In this document: positions 8,839-17,177 of the stretch, piece by piece | Position numbering within the stretch: the first letter of the stretch is position 1 | Layout of the letters: each line of letters begins with the position of its first letter | NCBI RefSeq assembly: GCF_000380085.1 | Contig: NZ_KB904550.1 | Coordinates: 150,563-204,240 of the forward strand | Direction of reading: 5' to 3' | DNA: 53,678 nt | Source: Streptococcus merionis DSM 19192 | GTDB lineage: Bacteria; Bacillota; Bacilli; Lactobacillales; Streptococcaceae | The notes under the pieces: generated by a model | The model's input: only the letters and a program-made list of their open reading frames with translations | What the model was told of the DNA's origin: nothing | Databases searched by the model: none | Position numbers and translations under genes: made by a program

Positions 8839-8876
8839 CAAAAGAAACGAGGCCGAGTACTTTTTGTCTCAACCTC
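8839..8876 (-). terminator. Terminator at the end of the eut operon
   Basis: The minus-strand RNA GAGGUUGAG pairs with CUCGGCCUC (two G-U pairs) around a loop and is followed by GUUUCUUUU. It sits about 33 bases after the eutQ stop codon and separates the eut operon from the cbi promoter. Confidence 0.75.
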
Positions 8877-8909
8877 AGGTAGTTATTAATTAGTATTAGA
8901 TTCAGTTTT

Positions 8910-9362
8910 TTACTGATTTTGCCAATCTGCTGGATAGGTCACATAAATAAAACGTGCTTTTCCTTTGACAGAAAACTTGATATCACTTCCTTTGGGAATA
9001 AAGAGAAGCTCACCTGGTCCAGCCGACATCACTTCGTCACCGACGATGATGTCTAGTCTGCCTTCAATCACATAATCCACTTCGTCATAGTCTAAATGCC
9101 ATGGGAAGGTTGTTTCTTCCATTGTCATTAGCCCTAAGCCCAAGCGAGGACTTTCTTTTAAATCAAGCAAGTCTCTGGTATAAACTTTGTCTGCTGGATT
9201 TCCAGTGTCAAGACGGTCTTCTGGACGCACATCTAAACTTGGTAAAGCGATAGATGCAACTCCTGACTTCCCGACTTTTTTAGCAGTATCTTTGGCAAGG
9301 AGTTCTTCTAATAAAATCTTCCGAACTAAAGATTCCAACTCTGAACGATTTACATCTGCCAT
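8910..9362 (-). CDS. eutQ: EutQ, cupin-fold acetate kinase of the ethanolamine pathway
   Basis: Salmonella EutQ has been reported to have acetate kinase activity, turning acetyl phosphate into acetate and ATP. The 150-residue protein is shorter than the enterobacterial form (about 230). It has an N-terminal amphipathic helix SELESLVRKILLEELLAK, like encapsulation peptides of microcompartment cargo, then a linker and a C-terminal cupin barrel with EVDYVIEGRLDIIVG and GELLFIPKGSDI. It is the last gene of the eut operon, 18 bases after eutH. No EutD-type enzyme is seen; PduL supplies acetyl phosphate. Confidence 0.92.
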   Translation of the reverse strand: MADVNRSELESLVRKILLEELLAKDTAKKVGKSGVASIALPSLDVRPEDRLDTGNPADKVYTRDLLDLKESPRLGLGLMTMEETTFPWHLDYDEVDYVIEGRLDIIVGDEVMSAGPGELLFIPKGSDIKFSVKGKARFIYVTYPADWQNQ

Positions 9363-9379
9363 TCTCTATTTCCTCTCGT

Positions 9380-10474
9380 CTATGCTTCCTTTTTTGTTAA
9401 TACAAATGCCAACAAGACAGCTGTTACACCACCAACAATCTTACCGACCATCATTGGTACAATCATCTCAGCATTCTGTCCAGCGGTAAATCCTAAATGG
9501 TCACCGATGACAAATGACGCAGAAACAGCAAAGGCAACGTTGATGATTTTACCACGCTTGTCCATGTCTTTTAACATTTGGAACATGGCAATATTGTTAG
9601 CAAGTGAGGCAACCAAGCCTGCTGCGCCAACTTCATTCATCCCCAATGATTTTCCGATAGCAGAAAGTGGCTTATTGGCTACTTTTGTAAAGACAGCAAC
9701 AAGACCAAAAGCACCGGCCAAGGTAACTGCGATTGTTCCAACCACTTCAAAGGCTTCTTTCAAGGTGTCTGCTCCACTTGGATAAAGGCTGTTCAACCAT
9801 TCATTACCTGTTAGCAATTGAGCCGCACCAAAGGCTAAACCAAGTGTCGCAATGATGACAATAATTTGCCCAAAGATTTCAAATCCCTTAATCATACCGT
9901 TTGGTGCTACTACTAAGCCCAAGAAGATCAAGGCAGAAACGATGATGATTGGAATCAAGTTGACCAATAAGGTTCCAGCCGATAAGCCTGGCACCAATAA
10001 ACCACCAACCAAACATCCAATAGGAACAGTGACCAAACCATATAAAATACCGCGAGCAAGTAATGGACGATCTTCTTTTTCAATAATTCCTAAAGCAACC
10101 GGAATCGTAAAGACAATCGTTGGCCCCATCATCGATCCTAAAACGTAGGCTGCAAAATTTCCAACTGCTGGATCTTGTGCTAGGCTAAGTGCTAGTGGCG
10201 CTCCACCCATATCATTTGCGATGAAAGTCGTTGCAAAAATAGACGGATCTGCTCCTACTAAACCATATAAAGGCACGATGACTGGTTTTAAAATATCTGC
10301 TAACAAGGGGGCTACCACCATAATCCCTGCCATTGAAAGCGAAAGGGCTCCCATTGCCATGATACCTTCTTCAAACTTCTCACTTAGGCCTAATTTGCCA
10401 CCGATACACTTATCAATTGCACCGACAATCATAAATAGAACCATGATGTAAATGATGATTTCATTTATACTCAT
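9380..10474 (-). CDS. eutH: EutH, ethanolamine transporter
   Basis: EutH is the inner-membrane facilitator for ethanolamine, needed when the amine is scarce or protonated. The 364-residue protein is almost entirely hydrophobic, with about ten or eleven membrane segments, and starts in a helix (EIIIYIMVLFMIVGAID). Conserved stretches include FIANDMGGAPLALSLA and VIGDHLGFTAGQN. It lies between eutN and eutQ in the operon and would import ethanolamine released outside the cell, for example by the lipoprotein phosphatase at 28698-30008. Confidence 0.95.
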   Translation of the reverse strand: MSINEIIIYIMVLFMIVGAIDKCIGGKLGLSEKFEEGIMAMGALSLSMAGIMVVAPLLADILKPVIVPLYGLVGADPSIFATTFIANDMGGAPLALSLAQDPAVGNFAAYVLGSMMGPTIVFTIPVALGIIEKEDRPLLARGILYGLVTVPIGCLVGGLLVPGLSAGTLLVNLIPIIIVSALIFLGLVVAPNGMIKGFEIFGQIIVIIATLGLAFGAAQLLTGNEWLNSLYPSGADTLKEAFEVVGTIAVTLAGAFGLVAVFTKVANKPLSAIGKSLGMNEVGAAGLVASLANNIAMFQMLKDMDKRGKIINVAFAVSASFVIGDHLGFTAGQNAEMIVPMMVGKIVGGVTAVLLAFVLTKKEA

Positions 10475-10490
10475 AATCTTTGTTTATCTC

Positions 10491-10772
10491 CTAATTGTTT
10501 TCATTATCTGGATATTCTACTTTGTCAATGATGGCCGCAACGACCATATCAACAGGAACATTTTCTTTATTTAGACTAACACGTGCAGAACTGCCAGTTG
10601 TCACCATGACCAGATCCCCCTCTCCAGCCCCGATACAATCTGCCGCAATAACCAAAGCAGGATCCGTTTGATGTTCATTTAATTGGCGCTCCACTACTAA
10701 AAATTTCAAGCCATTTAATTTTTCATCTTTTCTAGTAGCCCAGAGGCTTCCCCTTACTTTCCCAACAAACAT
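10491..10772 (-). CDS. eutN: EutN, microcompartment vertex protein (BMV)
   Basis: EutN/CcmL-family proteins form pentamers that cap the vertices of the polyhedral shell. The 93-residue length and the N-terminal MFVGKVRGSLWATRK, the central AADCIGAGEGDLVMVTTGSSA and the C-terminal VAAIIDKVEY are typical. It is followed by eutH and preceded by the uncharacterised gene at 10786-11415. Confidence 0.95.
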   Translation of the reverse strand: MFVGKVRGSLWATRKDEKLNGLKFLVVERQLNEHQTDPALVIAADCIGAGEGDLVMVTTGSSARVSLNKENVPVDMVVAAIIDKVEYPDNENN

Positions 10773-10785
10773 AGTCCTACTCCTT

Positions 10786-11415
10786 TTAGTTTACAATTCT
10801 AATCTTATGACGTTTTAAATAGTCCTTGGCTAACGCTGTTACAATCATTCCTTTTTCAAGGGTAAAAGTATCACCTTCACTCAACTGCATAGCACGTAAT
10901 TTTGATTCTGTGATTAGCTTACTTTTGGATGACTGAGAAACAGGTGTTGATTGATGTGTGGCAACAACATCTTTTGTTGCTTCCTTTGCTTCCAAAAGCG
11001 ACAGCAATTGAGTTTCACTATAAAACGTCGCGCCGTATTTTTCGAGTTTTGCTTTTTGCGCTAGCAGTTCGCGGTATAACAATGACTTAGCAGACTGCTT
11101 ATACTGCTCTATATTAAAAGCTTCCAGAGAAATCAGTACCTTTTTACCCTCTAATAAGCTCGTTAACAGACTTGATTCTTTTGCGTCTGCGGGGCAAAGT
11201 GAAGCAACTCGTAAGAAGGCATCTAAGGCTAGATCATCTACCACAACAAAGTCTGCACTCGTATGCTCTTGAGTTACACGACACCCGTGACTTGCTAGGT
11301 ATTCCCTTGTACTTTCTTTTCCAATCAAAAAAACAGATGTTTCATTTGGCTGATGCTGAAGGTTTTCTAACAAACGGTCTGTGATAAGCTGGACAAGTTT
11401 GTCTATATTTTCCAT
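10786..11415 (-). CDS. Uncharacterised eut-operon protein with encapsulation-like N-terminus
   Basis: I do not recognise a biochemical function. The 209-residue protein starts with an amphipathic helix (MENIDKLVQLITDRLLENL) very like those on PduL and EutQ, which suggests it is cargo of the microcompartment. The middle (residues about 25-130) looks like an alpha/beta fold with a VFLIGKEST start. The last 45 residues (ITESKLRAMQLSEGDTFTLE, then a YLKRHKIRI end) resemble the N-terminal segment of EutT (TEAKIRKLF ... LTPAARGFLNDHHVKV). Firmicute eut loci often carry a hypothetical gene here. It lies 13 bases before eutN and 22 after pduL. Confidence 0.75.
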   Translation of the reverse strand: MENIDKLVQLITDRLLENLQHQPNETSVFLIGKESTREYLASHGCRVTQEHTSADFVVVDDLALDAFLRVASLCPADAKESSLLTSLLEGKKVLISLEAFNIEQYKQSAKSLLYRELLAQKAKLEKYGATFYSETQLLSLLEAKEATKDVVATHQSTPVSQSSKSKLITESKLRAMQLSEGDTFTLEKGMIVTALAKDYLKRHKIRIVN

Positions 11416-11437
11416 TCTTTTTTAGCCTTTCTGTATG

Positions 11438-12067
11438 TTATCCCTTTTTAATAATGCGTCCGCGGATGCCTTTTTTAAAGCCACAGGCATTTGCTTCATC
11501 ATAATCAATGTGCATATAGGTTGCAAATTGAGGGCTAACACGAATAACAACATCATCAAAAATTAACGGGCGCTCTCCCTCAACCTTGACTTGAACAATC
11601 TCATGATTTTCAACACCTGCACGCTTAGCGTCTTCTGGTGTCATATGCACGTGACGTTTTGCCACAATCAAGCCCTTATCAAGCGACACACTCTGATTAC
11701 CATTGGCTAAAATAACACCCGGTGTTCCTTCAATATCGCCACTCTCACGGATAGGCGCTTTTGTTCCTAATTGTAAGCAATCTGTCAATGATACTTCAAC
11801 TTGTGATTCTTTTCGTACAGGTCCTAAAATGACAACATTATGAAAAGCTCCTTTTGGACCCAAGACAGTCAAACGCTCTTTACAGGCATACTGTCCCGGT
11901 TGAGACAAGTCTTTAGCCTTTGTTAATTGGTATCCTGGACCAAATAAAGCGTCCAAATCCTTTTGGCTCAAATGAACGTGACGTCCACTTGCTTCTACTT
12001 CAAAACTTCCTTGTAATTCATCTTGAACACGCTCAACAATTTTATCTACTAATTGCTCTAACGACAC
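11438..12067 (-). CDS. pduL: PduL-type phosphotransacylase
   Basis: PduL turns acetyl-CoA made by EutE into acetyl phosphate inside the shell and recycles CoA; here it replaces EutD. The protein of about 209 residues has the two zinc-binding motifs SGRHVHLSQKDL and AKRHVHMTPEDA and the HIDYDEANACG motif. The N-terminal helix LEQLVDKIVERVQDEL matches encapsulation peptides. I choose the GTG start at 12067: AGGAGG lies exactly seven bases upstream, whereas the TTG at 12073 has one base of spacing. Confidence 0.93.
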   Translation of the reverse strand: MSLEQLVDKIVERVQDELQGSFEVEASGRHVHLSQKDLDALFGPGYQLTKAKDLSQPGQYACKERLTVLGPKGAFHNVVILGPVRKESQVEVSLTDCLQLGTKAPIRESGDIEGTPGVILANGNQSVSLDKGLIVAKRHVHMTPEDAKRAGVENHEIVQVKVEGERPLIFDDVVIRVSPQFATYMHIDYDEANACGFKKGIRGRIIKKG

Positions 12068-12087
12068 TTTCAAACCTCCTTTCCCCT

Positions 12088-12735
12088 CTATTCACTTGCT
12101 ATCAGCCATAGTAAAACTTCTATTGATTTCAATAATTGAGAAACTTTTGTCGCAAATACATCTTGATCATTATCTGCCACTCGCTCGATTTCTTTTCTTA
12201 CGATTGTTGTTTCAATATAGGTTTCATAACAAACCAAGCGCCACGCTGCTTCTTGATAGCCCATCATGACATTTTGCTGATCCAATTGCTTGGTGACACG
12301 AATGGCCTGCAACTCCGCATTGGTCAATACTGCCGTGTCGTAATCTGCAATATCATCTAAAATATGATGTCCAACCATTTTTTCAAGAATCGCAAGGATG
12401 ACACCCAGTTGATCACATTTTTCAGTTTGAAATGCTAAATGTAATTCTCTTTGACTGCGCAAAAAATAGCTATATAACTTGGTTAATCTAAACAGTAGTG
12501 GATACACAACAGAGTCTTCAATAGTGTTAATAGGCTCTTTGCTTATTTCATATTGTGATACAGGTGCTCTCCCTTTTTGCTGATTAGAATGAACCACCTT
12601 TACATGATGATCATTTAGAAATCCTCTTGCAGCAGGGGTCAGTTTTTCATTGGTTGCCAACTCAAAAACACCGTTTTCTGCAATCGTGGCATTTCTAAAC
12701 AATTTTCTAATCTTTGCTTCTGTAAGAACTGACAT
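12088..12735 (-). CDS. eutT: EutT, corrinoid adenosyltransferase
   Basis: EutT makes adenosylcobalamin from cob(I)alamin for the ethanolamine lyase. The 215-residue protein has the usual EutT N-terminus (LTEAKIRKLF ... LTPAARGFLNDHHVKVVH) and a helical C-terminal domain with ILAILEKMVGHHILDD. I do not see the double-Cys metal motif described for Salmonella EutT. It is one of two adenosyltransferases in the window (see pduO). The 122-base gap before it has only a short GCCG-ATTT-CGGC hairpin. Confidence 0.85.
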   Translation of the reverse strand: MSVLTEAKIRKLFRNATIAENGVFELATNEKLTPAARGFLNDHHVKVVHSNQQKGRAPVSQYEISKEPINTIEDSVVYPLLFRLTKLYSYFLRSQRELHLAFQTEKCDQLGVILAILEKMVGHHILDDIADYDTAVLTNAELQAIRVTKQLDQQNVMMGYQEAAWRLVCYETYIETTIVRKEIERVADNDQDVFATKVSQLLKSIEVLLWLIASE

Positions 12736-12857
12736 GCATTCACATCCTTCTACTGATTTGTTTGTGCGGATAGGCCGAAATCGGCATGAACTCTATCAAC
12801 TAAGAAAGGGACAGAGCCAATTCCAGCCCATCGCCAAACAATCTCATTTGTCAACGA

Positions 12858-13133
12858 TTATTTTGGTAAAATAACTTCAACTTCTGAATGTGGACGTGGA
12901 ATAACATGAACAGATACCAAGTCACCGACATTTTCTGCTGCCGCTGCACCTGCGTCTGTCGCTGCTTTGACAGCACCGACATCACCACGAACCATAACGG
13001 TTACAAGTCCTGCACCTACTTGCTCTTTACCAATCAAAGTAACGTTCGCTGCTTTGACCATTGCATCAGCTGCTTCAATTGCGCCGACTAAACCTTTTGT
13101 TTCTACCATTCCGAGTGCGTTTGCATTTGCCAT
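12858..13133 (-). CDS. eutM: EutM, hexameric shell protein (copy 2)
   Basis: This single-domain BMC protein of 91 residues forms the hexameric tiles of the shell facets. [20 protein letters not shown] and [19 protein letters not shown] are textbook for EutM/PduA. It is identical to the neighbouring copy (13173-13463) over the first 90 residues and differs only at the very end (ILPK against ILPVGSHKE). The DNA differs at a few silent positions. The near-identity points to recent duplication or gene conversion. Confidence 0.96.
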   Translation of the reverse strand: MANANALGMVETKGLVGAIEAADAMVKAANVTLIGKEQVGAGLVTVMVRGDVGAVKAATDAGAAAAENVGDLVSVHVIPRPHSEVEVILPK

Positions 13134-13172
13134 TTGTTATTTCCTCCGTTAATTGTTGCTATTTTTTATGAC

Positions 13173-13463
13173 TTATTCTTTGTGGCTTCCTACAGGTAGG
13201 ATAACTTCAACTTCTGAATGTGGACGTGGGATGACGTGAACAGATACCAAGTCACCAACATTTTCTGCTGCCGCTGCACCTGCGTCTGTCGCTGCTTTAA
13301 CAGCACCAACATCACCACGAACCATAACTGTTACAAGTCCTGCACCTACTTGCTCTTTACCGATTAAAGTAACGTTCGCTGCTTTGACCATTGCGTCAGC
13401 TGCTTCAATTGCGCCGACTAAACCTTTTGTTTCTACCATTCCGAGTGCGTTTGCATTTGCCAT
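13173..13463 (-). CDS. eutM: EutM, hexameric shell protein (copy 1)
   Basis: This 96-residue BMC-domain protein is the first of two tandem copies. It ends in VGSHKE, which copy 2 lacks. The ribosome site and first codons are also duplicated (CGGAGGAAA before the ATG in both). Two copies presumably raise the dose of the main facet protein, which must be the most abundant shell subunit. It is followed by copy 2 after 39 bases and lies 32 bases downstream of eutE. Confidence 0.96.
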   Translation of the reverse strand: MANANALGMVETKGLVGAIEAADAMVKAANVTLIGKEQVGAGLVTVMVRGDVGAVKAATDAGAAAAENVGDLVSVHVIPRPHSEVEVILPVGSHKE

Positions 13464-13495
13464 TTGTTGTTTCCTCCGTTATTGTTTGTTTTAAA

Positions 13496-14977
13496 TTATT
13501 TATCTAATTTTGCAAGAACACGTTGAACCAAGAGTTCAACTAGTTTGTCTTCATCTGCTACTTGTTCGACTGTTGATTCTTTTGCAACTGTGGGCGCGCC
13601 TTCATTTTGACGAATGTCAGACAATTCAAGAGTGCCATACGCTACACGACGTACATTGTAGAGATTTTCTGGGCTGATATTATCAGATGTTGCACTTCCC
13701 CCAACAGCTCCACAACCTAGAGTAAAGGATGGGAACAAGCCTGTTGTCGCACCGACACCTCCTAAAGCAGCAGGTGTGTTAATCAAGAGACGAGACACTG
13801 GTTTTTTAAGAGCAAATTCACGCACAATGTTTTCATCGTTTGTATGAATCGCCATAGTATGACCAGCTCCTTCGTGGTGCAAGATCTTCATACTCAACTT
13901 ACATGCTTCTTCCCATGTCTTAACCGTATAGAAACCTAACACTGGAGCAAGTTTTTCCATTGAGTATGGATGTTGCTTGCCGACGCCTGTTTCTTCTGCA
14001 ATCAATACACGGGCATTCTCAGGTACATGGATACCAGCTAATTTTCCAATCACTTGTGGGGTTTTCCCAACCATTTTTGGATTCATAGCGCCACTTGGCA
14101 AGATAATGAAAGCACCCAATTTTTTAGCATCTTCTGCTGGTACAAAGTAAGCACCTTGTTTTTTAAATTCTGCAACAACGGTTGCTTTCATGTCTTCTTC
14201 AACAATGATGGACTGCTCTGATGCACAGATAACACCATTATCAAAGGTCTTAGAATCCATGATCTGACGAACAGCTTTTGGAACATCTGCTGTGCGTTCA
14301 ATGAAGGCTGGACCGTTACCAGGCCCCACACCAATCGCTGGTGTTCCTGAAGAATAAGCTGCCTTGACCATAGCTGTTCCACCAGTTGCCAAAATCAAGT
14401 TGGTGTCGTTGTGTTTCATCAATTCATTCGTTGCTTGAATGGATACGCGATGAATGGCACTAACAGCTCCATCTGGGCAACCTGCGCTTTTAGCAGCGCG
14501 CTTAATCACTTCAACTGTTGCTTCAATACTCTTTAAAGCGTTTGGATGTGGTGAAAAGACAATACTATTTCCTGCTTTCAAGGCAATCAAGGCTTTGTAA
14601 ATAACAGTTGATGTTGGATTCGTTGATGGGATCAAACCAGCAATCACACCGACAGGAACAGCGACTTCCGTCACCTTGTTTTCCTTGTCTTCACGAAGAA
14701 TTCCAACGGTTTTCATGTCCTTGATTTCTTCTAAGATTCCTTTAGATGCCAGAGCATTTTTGATCACCTTATCTTCCCAACGACCAAATCCTGTCTCTTC
14801 TGCTGCCATCTTAGCCAAGCGCTCACGCTCATCATAGCAAGCTTTTGCGACAACTTTCACGATCGTATCAATCTGCTCTTGGCTCATCTCTGCCAATTGC
14901 TCCTGCGCCCGTTTGGCTTCACGGATTAAGTTGCGCACTTCTTGGATTGAGACTAAGTCTTTATCCTCTAAAAACAT
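13496..14977 (-). CDS. eutE: EutE, CoA-acylating acetaldehyde dehydrogenase
   Basis: EutE oxidises acetaldehyde from EutBC to acetyl-CoA using NAD and CoA. The 493-residue protein is a full-length aldehyde dehydrogenase: nucleotide-binding ILATGGTAMVKAAYSSG and the active-site Cys in FDNGVICASEQS. At the C-terminus a short helix DKLVELLVQRVLAKLDK follows a linker. It resembles the N-terminal cargo helices of PduL and EutQ, so EutE may be encapsulated by its tail. It starts three bases after the BMC gene at 14981-15547. Confidence 0.95.
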   Translation of the reverse strand: MFLEDKDLVSIQEVRNLIREAKRAQEQLAEMSQEQIDTIVKVVAKACYDERERLAKMAAEETGFGRWEDKVIKNALASKGILEEIKDMKTVGILREDKENKVTEVAVPVGVIAGLIPSTNPTSTVIYKALIALKAGNSIVFSPHPNALKSIEATVEVIKRAAKSAGCPDGAVSAIHRVSIQATNELMKHNDTNLILATGGTAMVKAAYSSGTPAIGVGPGNGPAFIERTADVPKAVRQIMDSKTFDNGVICASEQSIIVEEDMKATVVAEFKKQGAYFVPAEDAKKLGAFIILPSGAMNPKMVGKTPQVIGKLAGIHVPENARVLIAEETGVGKQHPYSMEKLAPVLGFYTVKTWEEACKLSMKILHHEGAGHTMAIHTNDENIVREFALKKPVSRLLINTPAALGGVGATTGLFPSFTLGCGAVGGSATSDNISPENLYNVRRVAYGTLELSDIRQNEGAPTVAKESTVEQVADEDKLVELLVQRVLAKLDK

Positions 14978-14980
14978 TCC

Positions 14981-15547
14981 TTATGACTCCTTTCCTGTGA
15001 TTTTAATCAAAGCTTCAATCAATGAACGCTTATTCGCAAACTTAATCTCTTTCTTTGATAAATCAATACCTTCTTCACGGTAGGCAATACTACGCAATTG
15101 TACAACTTTTAATTTTTCTAGCTCTTCTCTAGTATAGGCAGTTTTTTCTTTTGCACCATCTGCTATTTCGACAACAGTATCTGAAGGGTGTTCCTCAGCT
15201 GTGACCAATGTCTCATTTTCTTCTTGTACAAGAGGTTCAGTGACTGCTTCTGTCGTTTGAGTTAATTCTTCTTGTCTTGACTGAAAAAGAATATTTGTTT
15301 GGTCGTCTAACCTAGAAATCACATGACTGGCTAAATAATAGGGCTTATCACCAACTTCTTCTACTGCTGCATCAACTGCTGCCCGAACAGCACTCACATC
15401 ACCTATTAATTGAACAGTATTTAACCCTGCTTTTACAGTTTCAATATTCAGCAATGACACATTCGCTGCTTTAACAGCCGCATCTGCTGCAACCACCGCA
15501 CCTAGATAACCTCTTACTTCAATTAAACCGAGTGCTCTTTTTGTCAT
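14981..15547 (-). CDS. BMC shell protein with C-terminal helical extension (EutK-like)
   Basis: Residues about 1-90 form one BMC domain (ALGLIEVRGYLGAVVAADAA, VQLIGDVSAVRAAVDAA). A linker of about 50 residues rich in Glu, Thr and Val follows, then a small domain of about 45 residues (YTREELEKLKVVQLRSIA, then ANKRSLIEALIKI) that looks like a SAP or Rho-N-type helical motif. Enterobacterial EutK also joins a BMC domain to a C-terminal nucleic-acid-binding-like domain, but of a different fold, so I call it EutK-like only by architecture. It sits between eutL and eutE. Confidence 0.85.
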   Translation of the reverse strand: MTKRALGLIEVRGYLGAVVAADAAVKAANVSLLNIETVKAGLNTVQLIGDVSAVRAAVDAAVEEVGDKPYYLASHVISRLDDQTNILFQSRQEELTQTTEAVTEPLVQEENETLVTAEEHPSDTVVEIADGAKEKTAYTREELEKLKVVQLRSIAYREEGIDLSKKEIKFANKRSLIEALIKITGKES

Positions 15548-15563
15548 CTAGTTACCCTCTGTT

Positions 15564-16217
15564 TTAATAGCTTTTTGGATCCTCTGCAACTGCTATTACT
15601 GTTTTAGCAAAAGCATCGCAGGCTGCACGACAAGCGGATTGTGAGCCAACCAATAAACCACCGGCAAAGTTTGTTTCACTTGGTGGACCATAGAAAGCAC
15701 CAATTTGGACATCTGCTGCTTTTAGAGCTGCATCTAAACCAACCATCGCCTCTGCTGGAGGAGCAATCAAATAAGCAATTGCTGTTCCTTCTTGTGAGTT
15801 AGCACCTTCTGACAAATAAGATCCCGCACGAGAAACACAATGAGCAAAGTAAGGCACACTATTGTCATCATTGGCACTGTAAAAGCTTGCGCCATTTTCA
15901 ATTTCATAAACCGCTACGTCTAAACCGCTACGAACTTCTTCAGGATTTGGACCTGCGATAATGCCGATCACTTCACCAGCTAATTTCGTAGAGGCATTTC
16001 CTGCTCCAGCATACATACTACGAGCATAGACAACTTCAACATCGGCGGCCTTTGTTGCTTCGTCTAAGGCAACATAGGTCACATCGTCACAATCTGAAGT
16101 CACAATCCCCAAACTTCTATGATGTGGCTTTAATTCAAGTGAAGCAGCTAAGCCTGCGTCTACATTTGAAATCACTAACGCACTTAGTACATTTGCGCCT
16201 AATCGTTCATTTTTCAA
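15564..16217 (-). CDS. eutL: EutL, trimeric tandem-BMC shell protein
   Basis: EutL has two fused circularly permuted BMC domains and forms pseudohexameric trimers with a gated central pore. The 217-residue length, the N-terminal MKNERLGANVLSALVISNVD, the segment CDDVTYVALDEATKAADVEV and the C-terminal FYGPPSETNFAGGLLVGS are typical. The start is a TTG at 16217 with AGGAGG eight bases upstream; there is no in-frame ATG near the family start. It is 20 bases downstream of eutC. Confidence 0.94.
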   Translation of the reverse strand: MKNERLGANVLSALVISNVDAGLAASLELKPHHRSLGIVTSDCDDVTYVALDEATKAADVEVVYARSMYAGAGNASTKLAGEVIGIIAGPNPEEVRSGLDVAVYEIENGASFYSANDDNSVPYFAHCVSRAGSYLSEGANSQEGTAIAYLIAPPAEAMVGLDAALKAADVQIGAFYGPPSETNFAGGLLVGSQSACRAACDAFAKTVIAVAEDPKSY

Positions 16218-16237
16218 AACAATGTCCTCCTAAAAAA

Positions 16238-17161
16238 TTATTTTAAGTCAACCCCTGATTTTTTATTGTCAAGAATCTTCTTAATGATTTCGGCCACATA
16301 AGCCCCAGCTTCAACAGCTGGTGTTCCACCTTTATGGATATTAGATAAAACCGTACGTTTTGCCTCTGGCATACCGACTGTTGGGCGATAGGCCAGATAA
16401 GCACTCATAGACTCGGCCGTTACCAAACCTGGACGTTCGCCAACTAACATACAAACGACTTCTGCACCTGTCAATTCAGCAATCTGATCCATCGCAGCCA
16501 CGCGAGCATGTTTGATAAACAAGACTTCATTGTAGTCCAAACCAAACATTTTCAAACCTTGCTTGAGGGCTGGTAAGAAGTCTTTCACATTCGCTTCAAT
16601 AGCAGATGAACTTAAACCATCTCCCACAACGATTTGAACTTTAGCATTGTGAGTGCAGTTATCTTTAATGAACTGTTGTTGCTCTTCTGAGAAAACTCTT
16701 CCTAGATCTGGACGTGTCAAGTATTCATCTTTTGATGAGGCTTTTGTCTCTACTGGAATAAAGCCCATTTCTTTCACAAAATCATCTGAAACATATGAGA
16801 ATACCGCATCCTGAGCTGCTGCATGGTCTGCTCTAAAGCGTAAAACAGACTGTGTCATATAGCGATTTCCTGCTCTCCATAATCCTAAACGAGCAGGAGT
16901 GAATTTTTTAATCTTACGATAGGCTTCTTCGTTGATCGCATTTGGAATAAGAAACTGCTCTTGAATATCAACTTCTGTAATATCTGGAATCATTCCGTCT
17001 TCAATAACCGATTCTTCAGTCAAAGGACAGCCACTACTTGCCACTTCCTTTGCTGCTTCTTCTTTTGCAGGCGCTGATACAGCTTGTGTATCAGTCGACT
17101 CCTTAGTATCCATCTCACTTAAGAGTGAGCGAATCATTTCTTTTAATTGCAATTCATCCAC
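16238..17161 (-). CDS. eutC: EutC, ethanolamine ammonia-lyase small subunit
   Basis: With EutB this forms the adenosylcobalamin-dependent lyase that splits ethanolamine into acetaldehyde and ammonia. The 307-residue protein has [15 protein letters not shown] and [19 protein letters not shown], which are EutC signatures and contribute to B12 binding. The first helix ([19 protein letters not shown]) followed by an acidic, Ala-rich linker fits an encapsulation peptide. The start is GTG at 17161 with GGGAGG eight bases upstream. It follows eutB by 16 bases. Confidence 0.95.
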   Translation of the reverse strand: MDELQLKEMIRSLLSEMDTKESTDTQAVSAPAKEEAAKEVASSGCPLTEESVIEDGMIPDITEVDIQEQFLIPNAINEEAYRKIKKFTPARLGLWRAGNRYMTQSVLRFRADHAAAQDAVFSYVSDDFVKEMGFIPVETKASSKDEYLTRPDLGRVFSEEQQQFIKDNCTHNAKVQIVVGDGLSSSAIEANVKDFLPALKQGLKMFGLDYNEVLFIKHARVAAMDQIAELTGAEVVCMLVGERPGLVTAESMSAYLAYRPTVGMPEAKRTVLSNIHKGGTPAVEAGAYVAEIIKKILDNKKSGVDLK

Positions 17162-17177
17162 AATGATTTCCTCCCAA

